Source: Desulfobacula sp.
GTDB taxonomy: Bacteria > Desulfobacterota > Desulfobacteria > Desulfobacterales > Desulfobacteraceae
DNA length: 6,811 nucleotides
Direction: 5' to 3'
Assembly (NCBI GenBank): GCA_029940235.1
Contig: JAOZRI010000127.1
Span: 1 to 6,811, forward strand
Below are positions 1 to 5,424 of this stretch, piece after piece. The notes below the pieces were generated by a model. That model saw nothing but the letters and a program-made list of their open reading frames with translations. It was not told where the DNA came from and made no database searches. Both the position numbers and the translations under genes were made by a program. The first letter of the stretch is position 1, and every line of letters begins with the position of its first letter.

Positions 1-135
1 GAAATAAGAAAACTTGTCATTGGGCTTATTAATGATAAACATTGGTCTGCAGTTATTACTTATCGAAATAAAAATATTCGTATTATTTCTGTTCGCAGAT
101 CACGTAAAAGGGAGGTAGAACTCTATGAAAGCTGA
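1..135 (+). CDS. brnT: BrnT-family toxin, C-terminal part (5' end outside window)
   Basis: The reading frame is open from the left edge and ends in TGA at 133-135, leaving 44 residues. The tail has the pattern typical of the BrnT (DUF497) ribonuclease toxins: a hydrophobic strand with a Trp (KHWSAVITY), then IRIISVRRSRKREVELYE, that is the IRIIS-x-R-R segment followed by an E-x-x-x-Y ending. BrnT toxins are small RelE-like RNases of about 90 residues that block translation and are neutralised by BrnA, so roughly half of the protein is missing to the left. The next gene starts inside this one (11-bp overlap) and is a recognisable BrnA, which supports the call strongly. Start, promoter and catalytic N-terminal residues cannot be seen. 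Confidence 0.82.
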   Translation, partial: EIRKLVIGLINDKHWSAVITYRNKNIRIISVRRSRKREVELYES

Positions 136-391
136 AGAATTTGATGCAAAGTTTGACAAAAACAAAGAAGATATAATAGATGATTTAAATCTTTCTACAT
201 TAAAACGACCTAATAAAACTCAAAAACGTGTAAATATTGATTTTCCAGTATGGGTAATAGATTCCCTCGATCGTGAGGCAAGTCGAATGGGAGTTACGCG
301 CCAATCCATTATTAAAGTATGGTTAGTGGAACGACTGGAAGAACAAGCTTTTTACAAAAAGAACCAACAGGCATCATTTGCAGGCAGTTGA
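125..391 (+). CDS. brnA: BrnA-family antitoxin (ribbon-helix-helix DNA-binding)
   Basis: This 88-residue protein matches the BrnA antitoxin pattern. It has an acidic N-terminal region (MKAEEFDAKFD, with DIIDDLNLS at 17-25) of the kind that contacts the toxin, then RPN, then a ribbon-helix-helix fold. The fold comprises strand KRVNIDFP (34-41), helix VWVIDSLDREASRMG (42-56) and helix VTRQSIIKVWLVERLEE (57-73). BrnA neutralises BrnT by direct binding and normally represses its own brnTA promoter as a dimer of RHH units. The ATG at 125 is preceded by a strong GGAGG at 111-115, nine bases upstream and inside the toxin gene. Translation of the two genes is therefore probably coupled, in the usual toxin-first order for this family. 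The gene ends 20 bases from the convergent ATPase gene. The C-terminal tail after residue 75 is low in conserved features. Confidence 0.88.
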   Translation: MKAEEFDAKFDKNKEDIIDDLNLSTLKRPNKTQKRVNIDFPVWVIDSLDREASRMGVTRQSIIKVWLVERLEEQAFYKKNQQASFAGS

Positions 392-411
392 TTTCAGCGC
401 TAACCGCTTAG

Positions 412-2229
412 TTATTGCTCCCAGGTTACCCTGAGGATTTCCTGGTATGTTGTCTGACCCTGGAGCATCTTTTTTATACCGTTCTGCCGTAAAAGCACAA
501 GGCCTTCTCGCATGGCTTGTTTTCTTAACTCTTCCAGGCCTGTGTCTGAAGTGGTTAACCTTTTTAAAGAGTCTGAGTAAGGCATGATCTCATATATTCC
601 GGTTCGCCCCCTATAACCGGTTTTTCTGCATTTCACACACCCTTTTCCATGTTTAAGTTTTACCATGCCATGGGTTTTAATTTGAAGGCCAAGACTGATA
701 AGTTCTTTGGCATCCATTTCAAACTCCTGGGCACAGTCAGGACAGATTTTCCTGACAAGCCTTTGTGCAACAATACCATTTAAGGAGGAGTGTATAAGAT
801 ATGGAGGGATTCCTAAGTCAAGCAGCCTGAAGATGGTGGAGGCGGCATCATTTGTATGGAGTGTGGAAAGCACAAGATGGCCTGTTAGTGCAGCCTGCAC
901 TGCTGCCTGGGCTGTTTCAAGATCTCTTATTTCACCAACCATGATAATATCAGGGTCCTGGCGCATTATATTTCTCAGGACAGAACCAAATGTTACATCA
1001 ATGGCAGGTTGTGCTGCGATCTGATTAAACTGCTCATGTATCATCTCTATTGGATCTTCAATTGTTGTAATATTAACCTTTGATGAAGAGAGCATTCTCA
1101 AGGTTGAATATAGAGTAGTCGATTTACCAGAGCCTGTGGGCCCTGTCACAAGAATAATTCCAAAGGGCATGGCAACCAGGTTTTTATACCTTTTAAAATC
1201 AGTGGATGTAAATCCCAAACCTTCAAGATCCTGAAAAAGAACATCAGGATCCATGATCCTTAGAACAACTTTTTCACCAAATGCAACAGGAATGGTGGAA
1301 ACCCTGATTTCAACCTCGGTTTTATCTTTTTTCATTTTAATACGGCCATCCTGGGGCCTTCTCTTTTCAGCCATATCCAATCTGGAAAGGGTTTTAATCC
1401 TGGAGACCACTGCATTATGAAGTTTTTTGGGAAGTTTATATACAGTGTTGAGCACACCATCAATTCTCATTCTGACAAGGCAGATATCCCGTTTTGGCTC
1501 GATATGAATATCACTTGCTTTTTGATCAAAAGAGTAGGTGAACAGATGGTTGACAGCATTAACAATATGCTGATCTGTGGAGGGAAGATCGTCCATGGAT
1601 TTCAAACTGACAAACTGCTCAAGATTGCCAATATCAATACCTTTTGTTGAAAAAAGATCTTCAGCAGCTGAAATGGAGTAGCGGAAACCAAAAAACTCAT
1701 TAATAAATTTTTTAATATCAGATTTTGCACTTATAACAGGCTTTACTTTTAGTTTTGATACCATTTCAACATCGTGGATAGCCTCATAATTGAAAGGATC
1801 AGGTGTGGCAACAATCAATTTGCCCTCTTCGATCATTAATGGCAGTAATAGATGTTTTGCTGCAAAGGATTTGGATATTGTACCTGTTACAAGGTTTAGT
1901 TCAAGTTTCAGAGGATCAATTTTTTTATATGGAACTTTCCAGGCCTGTGCCAGAGCTTTATAGATCAAATCCTCATCAACTCTTTTTGACGGTTCATCCT
2001 TTCTTTTAATTTTCAAGTATAAAACAATATCAATAAATGAAATCAGGGCTGCCTGTTTATCCTTTGGCAAATCCTTGATTTCTTTCCCAAGTTTTTTTAA
2101 AAGGAGATCTCTCACCTTGCTCTCTTTTTTTAAAATTTCCAGGGCCTGCTCCCTGGAAATCAATCCTGCTGCCAAAAGTATTTTACAGATATTTTGTGAT
2201 GAAAACTTTTTATGACCTTGAGTGTTCAT
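412..2229 (-). CDS. GspE/PilB-type ATPase of type II secretion or type IV pilus assembly
   Basis: This complete 605-residue cytoplasmic hexameric ATPase would power extension of a pilus or pseudopilus at the inner membrane. Residues 10-40 form a short helical N-terminal segment (ILLAAGLISREQAL). Residues about 88-183 resemble the T2SSE/MshEN N-terminal domain, with LLPLMIEEGKLIVATPDP and the FFGFRY end. The catalytic core starts with ASDIHIEP (238-245) and RMRIDG (253-258). It has Walker A GPTGSGKST (363-371), Asp box TIEDPIE (389-395), Walker B DIIMVGEIRD (427-436) and His box TGHLVLSTLHTND (449-461). The four zinc cysteines are present as CPDC (496-499) and CVKC (531-534), followed by GYRGRTGIYEI. 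The zinc motif favours GspE or PilB over the retraction ATPase PilT. No pilin, platform protein or secretin gene is adjacent, so GspE and PilB cannot be told apart. AGGA, eight bases before the ATG at 2229, supports this start. Confidence 0.95.
   Translation of the reverse strand: MNTQGHKKFSSQNICKILLAAGLISREQALEILKKESKVRDLLLKKLGKEIKDLPKDKQAALISFIDIVLYLKIKRKDEPSKRVDEDLIYKALAQAWKVPYKKIDPLKLELNLVTGTISKSFAAKHLLLPLMIEEGKLIVATPDPFNYEAIHDVEMVSKLKVKPVISAKSDIKKFINEFFGFRYSISAAEDLFSTKGIDIGNLEQFVSLKSMDDLPSTDQHIVNAVNHLFTYSFDQKASDIHIEPKRDICLVRMRIDGVLNTVYKLPKKLHNAVVSRIKTLSRLDMAEKRRPQDGRIKMKKDKTEVEIRVSTIPVAFGEKVVLRIMDPDVLFQDLEGLGFTSTDFKRYKNLVAMPFGIILVTGPTGSGKSTTLYSTLRMLSSSKVNITTIEDPIEMIHEQFNQIAAQPAIDVTFGSVLRNIMRQDPDIIMVGEIRDLETAQAAVQAALTGHLVLSTLHTNDAASTIFRLLDLGIPPYLIHSSLNGIVAQRLVRKICPDCAQEFEMDAKELISLGLQIKTHGMVKLKHGKGCVKCRKTGYRGRTGIYEIMPYSDSLKRLTTSDTGLEELRKQAMREGLVLLRQNGIKKMLQGQTTYQEILRVTWEQ
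2135..2160 (-). other. Perfect 10-bp hairpin inside the start of the ATPase gene
   Basis: ATTTCCAGGG (2135-2144) and CCCTGGAAAT (2151-2160) are exact reverse complements separated by six bases. In the ATPase mRNA they span codons 24-32 (ISREQALEI), about 70-95 bases after the start codon. No T-run follows, so this is not an intrinsic terminator. It may affect translation or mRNA stability, or be a chance product of codon choice. Confidence 0.5.
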
Positions 2230-2386
2230 ATGAATTTTCCTGAAAATTTTTTAGTTATTTTTATTAACTGCTATTGATAACATATAAATGCCAAAAACCC
2301 ATAAACTTTTTTTAAAAGAATTGAGTTAGTAAACCAGCAGACTTCAAACTATAAAAAGACAGTGGGTTATGAAAGGAAATAAAAAA

Positions 2387-2399
2387 ATCTTTTAAAGAT
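2387..2399 (-). terminator. Possible weak intrinsic terminator of the dihydrouridine synthase gene
   Basis: Read on the minus strand, 13 bases after the dus stop codon, ATCTT and AAGAT form a 5-bp stem with a three-base loop (arms 2387-2391 and 2395-2399). A run of seven T (complement of 2381-2387, the first overlapping the stem) follows directly. The stem is short and AT-rich, so termination would be weak. Position and T-run are the only support. Confidence 0.35.
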
Positions 2400-2411
2400 G
2401 TTTTGCTTTAC

Positions 2412-3359
2412 TCAAGGTAGAAACATTTTATCCACCATCTCCTCATACCTGGCAATTGAATTGGATTTTAAAATATTTTTCAAAGGTTTTTTGCAATCTT
2501 TAAAACAGCCGGGACCAAGATAGTTCCAGATCCCTTTCATCCTGCCAATTAAATGGCCGGGCCCGGCAAATATTTTTTTATAATTTTCAAAAAGATCATC
2601 GTGGAAATTTCTAAGCCGCTCCAAGGGGTCCTGATTTGAACCAATATTTTTTATTGCTTCTGCAAGAGAGGGATTGGACAAAAGTCCTCTGCCAATCATG
2701 AAACGCTGGACAGATGGAAATTTTTTTTCGACCATGGAAAAAGATTTTTTATCCGTGATATCCCCATTGTAAACTACTTTGTGGCAAGTGTTTAAAATGG
2801 CTTTATCAAAGGCGTCATGATCGGATATTCCTTCATACATCTGTATTCCTGTCCTTGGATGAATAATGATTTCATCAAGGGGATATTTATCTAAAACAGG
2901 TAAAACCTTGAAAATTTCATGTTTTGATTTTCTGCCCAACCTTAATTTTATGGATAGAGTGCTGGAAATTTTGGGTATAACAGCTTCAAGGAAATCATCA
3001 ATTTTTTCAGGATACATTAAAAGCCCTGACCCTTTCATTTTCTTTGCAATTTTGGAGTGGGGGCATCCAAGGTTCCAGTTAATTTTTTTATGCCCCATCT
3101 CATAAAGATGATCAGCAAGAAAAATAAAATCTTCTGGAATATTGCCAAGGATTTGAGGTGTTACAAAAATATTTTTATTGTTTTGAGGATCTACATCCTT
3201 GAGCCTTGAAGGTTTCAGCCGTTTTTGCCCCATGGTTGAAATAAAAGGAGCTATTGCCTCATCCACCCCAAAAAAATGGTCAGAAAACACATTTCGATAT
3301 GTCACATCGGTAAATCCCTGGAGAGGGGCAAGTATGATGGTGATATTATTATTTTTCAT
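2412..3359 (-). CDS. tRNA-dihydrouridine synthase family protein
   Basis: This FMN-dependent enzyme would use NADPH to reduce uridines to dihydrouridine in tRNA. From the ATG at 3359 it has 315 residues, normal for the family. The TIM-barrel signatures appear in order: APLQGFTD (11-18, FMN site), PQILGN (68-73), and WNLGCP with the catalytic-type Cys99, followed by KMKGSGLLMYP. They continue with IKLRLG (Lys138), IIHPRTGIQMYEG (His167), VYNGDI (Asn198) and the phosphate-binding IGRGLLSNP (222-230). The C-terminal helical RNA-binding domain is present and contains a CFKDC pair (285, 289). I cannot assign it to DusA, DusB or DusC. The frame also allows a TTG start at 3377, adding six residues; neither start has a clear Shine-Dalgarno site. 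I prefer the ATG because the conserved core begins just after it. It is transcribed away from the acyl-CoA ligase gene, and no functional link between the two is evident. Confidence 0.9.
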   Translation of the reverse strand: MKNNNITIILAPLQGFTDVTYRNVFSDHFFGVDEAIAPFISTMGQKRLKPSRLKDVDPQNNKNIFVTPQILGNIPEDFIFLADHLYEMGHKKINWNLGCPHSKIAKKMKGSGLLMYPEKIDDFLEAVIPKISSTLSIKLRLGRKSKHEIFKVLPVLDKYPLDEIIIHPRTGIQMYEGISDHDAFDKAILNTCHKVVYNGDITDKKSFSMVEKKFPSVQRFMIGRGLLSNPSLAEAIKNIGSNQDPLERLRNFHDDLFENYKKIFAGPGHLIGRMKGIWNYLGPGCFKDCKKPLKNILKSNSIARYEEMVDKMFLP

Positions 3360-3390
3360 AATGTTTTTTATCAACAAAAGTATAAAAACT

Positions 3391-3420
3391 TTGACAAATG
3401 TTAATGAGATAAACTATACA
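3391..3420 (+). promoter_or_regulatory. Sigma-70-like promoter of the acyl-CoA ligase gene
   Basis: A consensus -35 TTGACA (3391-3396) is followed, after an 18-base spacer, by the -10 element TATACA (3415-3420). It faces the ligase gene and would start transcription near 3427, giving a leader of about 73 bases. A perfect TATAAT at 3458-3463 could be a second, downstream -10, but it has no good -35 partner. On the opposite strand TATACT (complement of 3379-3384) might be the -10 of the divergent dus gene, also with a poor -35. If used, it would place the dus transcript start just upstream of the ATG at 3359. Confidence 0.6.
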
Positions 3421-3482
3421 ATCAACTGTTTTGGTCACTAAGATTTTGGTTCAAAGTTATAATTGAGATTCAAATAGATTGC

Positions 3483-3488
3483 AAGGAG
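3483..3488 (+). promoter_or_regulatory. Ribosome binding site deciding the ligase start
   Basis: AAGGAG lies 11 bases before the ATG at 3500. The in-frame TTG codons at 3479 and 3491 lie before it or only two bases after it, so they cannot use it. The spacing to the ATG is slightly long, and a GCAGGG at 3493-3498 may add little. This favours 3500 as the start. Confidence 0.55.
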
Positions 3489-3499
3489 TGTTGCAGGGT

Positions 3500-5257
3500 A
3501 TGAAAGATATTTTCCAAGAAATTATTAAAATCAATATGATGGAAGACACCTCAGCAAAAGAGGTTTGTGCCTCAGATTTGTTTGACAGATTAAACTCCAT
3601 GGAATTACCCCAATATTTCAACTGGACTGCAGACATATTTGAAGAGCTTCATGTCAAAAAAAATCCTGATAAAAAGGCCTTGATCTGGACAGATCTTGAT
3701 ACACTTGAAACCAAAACTTTTTCCTATAAAACACTGTCTGATAAAGCAAACCAGTTGATCAACCTTGCTTTAAAATCAGGAATTGAAAAAGGGGATAATT
3801 TTTATATGATGAGCCCCATCCTGCCAGAGAACTGGTTTGCAAGTCTTGCCTGTATCAAGGCTGGTATCATCAATGTCCCCACAGCAACCACAATGACCCA
3901 AAGAGAGCTGGAATTCAGATTTGAAACCTATACTCCCAGAGTTATCATGGCTGATGTTGATTGTGCAAATTTGATTGATAAAGCTTTGGAAGAGATAAAC
4001 ATTAAACCAAAACTTAAACTTGTATTAGGAGAAAAACCAGGCTGGGTATCCTTTGATATGATTGAACATGAATCCAGGGAAGCAAAAAAAGCAGACACAA
4101 AATCCAAGGATACTCTTTTTTGTTTTTTTACTTCAGGTACAACAGGACTTCCTAAGAGGGTTGGCCATACAGCAGTGTCATATCCTGTAGGGCATTTATC
4201 AACAACTCTAATGGCTGGTTTAAAGCCCGATGACATCCATAATAATCTTAGTGCTCCGGGATGGTCAAAATGGGCATGGTCCAGCTTTTTTGCCCCCTTT
4301 AATGTTGGTGCTACAACAACAGGGTTTAAATTTACTGTTTTAGATGGCGAACAATATCTTGATGCAGTATCAAGCCATGAAATAACAAGTTTTTGTGCGC
4401 CACCCACGGCCTGGAGAATGTTTGTTAATATGAATCTTGACTCTTTTAATTTTCCCTGCCTTAAACAATCCATCAGTGCGGGTGAGCCTTTGAATTCAGA
4501 TGTGATTAGACAATGGGAACACCACACATCAAATAAAATCAGAGATTATTACGGCCAGACTGAATCCACTGCCATGATTGGCAATCCTCCCTGGATAAAA
4601 GATAAAATGAAATCTGGATCATTCGGGTTCCCATCTTTTATGTATGACATGGCTCTTGCAGATAATGAAGGCAATGAAATTACCCAGCCTGACCAACCCG
4701 GGCATATTGTTGTTAAACTTGATAACTGGCGCCCCATAGGATTGTTTTCCGAATATATTGGCAGCCCTGAAAAAATGGGTTCTGTTTTTGTGGACAACTT
4801 TTATTATACCGGTGACAGGGCATCATTTGATAAAGATGGATATTGGTGGTTTGTGGGTAGAGCTGATGATGTTATTAAATCCTCTGACTACCGAATTGGC
4901 CCCTTTGAAGTTGAAAGTGCTCTTTTAGAGCATACAGCTGTAACAGAAGTTGCAGTAATCGGTGCTCCTGACCCCAAGCGGTATCAGCTTGTCAAAGCCT
5001 ATGTAATTTTAAATCCAGCAGTTAAAGCATCAAAAGAGCTGGCTTTAGAACTTTTTAAACACACTATCACCATTTTACCTAAATTTAAAATACCAAGAAT
5101 CCTTGAATTTGTTCCAGAAGTTCCTAAAACCATCAGCGGAAAAATAAGACGTGTTGAATTAAGACAAATAGAGACAGCAAGGCAAGAAAAAACTGATGAC
5201 CAGGAGCTCCAGGAATATTTTTATTGGGATTTCCCTGAACTAAGCTCAAAAAAATAA
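3500..5257 (+). CDS. AMP-forming acyl-CoA ligase, ACSM (medium-chain)-like
   Basis: This 585-residue cytoplasmic enzyme of the ANL superfamily activates a carboxylic acid to acyl-AMP with ATP and then transfers it to CoA. The visible motifs are P-loop TSGTTGLPK (211-219), SAGEPL (326-331), YGQTE (351-355), and TGDR (437-440) with the ribose-binding Asp439. The hinge region is GRADDVIKSSDYRIGPFEVE (453-472), and the C-terminal motif is VPKTISGKIRR (541-551) with catalytic Lys548 (codon 5141-5143). RPIGLFSEY (411-419), PGWVSF (180-185) and SAPGWSKWAWSSFF (251-264) resemble medium-chain ACSM ligases more than acetyl-CoA synthetase, so the substrate is likely a medium-chain or aromatic acid; I cannot name it. 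Length and motifs are complete. PKTISGK matches the PX4GK pattern at which GNAT enzymes inactivate such ligases by lysine acylation. The convergent neighbour carries a GNAT domain. A TTG at 3479 would add seven residues but lacks a ribosome site. Confidence 0.95.
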   Translation: MKDIFQEIIKINMMEDTSAKEVCASDLFDRLNSMELPQYFNWTADIFEELHVKKNPDKKALIWTDLDTLETKTFSYKTLSDKANQLINLALKSGIEKGDNFYMMSPILPENWFASLACIKAGIINVPTATTMTQRELEFRFETYTPRVIMADVDCANLIDKALEEINIKPKLKLVLGEKPGWVSFDMIEHESREAKKADTKSKDTLFCFFTSGTTGLPKRVGHTAVSYPVGHLSTTLMAGLKPDDIHNNLSAPGWSKWAWSSFFAPFNVGATTTGFKFTVLDGEQYLDAVSSHEITSFCAPPTAWRMFVNMNLDSFNFPCLKQSISAGEPLNSDVIRQWEHHTSNKIRDYYGQTESTAMIGNPPWIKDKMKSGSFGFPSFMYDMALADNEGNEITQPDQPGHIVVKLDNWRPIGLFSEYIGSPEKMGSVFVDNFYYTGDRASFDKDGYWWFVGRADDVIKSSDYRIGPFEVESALLEHTAVTEVAVIGAPDPKRYQLVKAYVILNPAVKASKELALELFKHTITILPKFKIPRILEFVPEVPKTISGKIRRVELRQIETARQEKTDDQELQEYFYWDFPELSSKK

Positions 5258-5275
5258 CAATATCAACCACCCCCT

Positions 5276-5424
5276 GTATTTGAATGTAAAGTTGCCCATC
5301 TGTGAGGCGCAAGCTCGAAGAGATGCGCATGCATACAACTTTTGCAACCGGAGTGTACTGTAGTACATGAGGATTGCAAAAGTTTGAAGAAACGAAGCAG
5401 ATGGGTGAGTTTACATTCAAATAC
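5276..5424. repeat. 149-bp nested inverted-repeat element (MITE/REP-like)
   Basis: The outer arms GTATTTGAATGTAAA (5276-5290) and its exact complement (5410-5424) pair over 15 bp. After a short junction (one mismatch, one A:T and two G:U-type pairs), CCCATCTG (5295-5302) pairs with CAGATGGG (5398-5405). Further in, AACTTTTGCAA (5337-5347) pairs with TTGCAAAAGTT (5374-5384). At the tip TGTACT (5354-5359) faces AGTACA (5362-5367). A side hairpin is built from GCGC (5307-5310, 5325-5328) enclosing CTC-GAA-GAG (5314-5322). The whole folds as a branched cruciform. It fills the space between two convergent genes and reaches eight bases into the 3' end of the fusion gene. No T-run flanks either arm, so it is not a standard intrinsic terminator, though it could block polymerases or protect 3' ends. 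TA at both outer ends (5277-5278, 5422-5423) would fit a TA target duplication. No ORF lies inside. Copies elsewhere cannot be tested from this window. Confidence 0.9.

Noticed and set aside
392..411. Terminator between the antitoxin gene and the ATPase gene
   Set aside because: The only stem is four base pairs (AGCG/CGCT) and has no T-run.
2230..2330. Sigma-54 promoter (TGGCA...) upstream of the ATPase gene
   Set aside because: TGGCA is present, but the GC of the -12 element is missing at the required distance. No convincing sigma-70 pair was found either.
2296..2368. Inverted repeat AACCCA...TGGGTT in the gap before the ATPase gene
   Set aside because: Only six bases pair across more than 60 bases in an AT-rich gap, which is within chance expectation.
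3360..3377. TTG start at 3377 extending the dihydrouridine synthase by six residues
   Set aside because: There is no ribosome site, the start codon is rare, and a possible -10 element lies just upstream at 3379-3384. The conserved core begins ten residues after the ATG at 3359.
3479..3499. TTG start at 3479 extending the ligase by seven residues
   Set aside because: The AAGGAG at 3483-3488 lies downstream of that TTG, and nothing resembling a ribosome site precedes it. The ATG at 3500 fits better.
3928..4527. Long minus-strand open frame opposite the ligase
   Set aside because: It lies fully inside a well-supported gene on the other strand. Its translation has no domain pattern and reflects the ligase codon structure.
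5133..5420. Minus-strand open frame across the ligase end and the repeat
   Set aside because: It is a shadow of the ligase coding frame plus the palindromic repeat. It has no ribosome site and no recognisable protein pattern.
5276..5424. Simple bidirectional rho-independent terminator
   Set aside because: No T-run follows the stem on either strand, and the structure is too long and branched. It may still hinder transcription.
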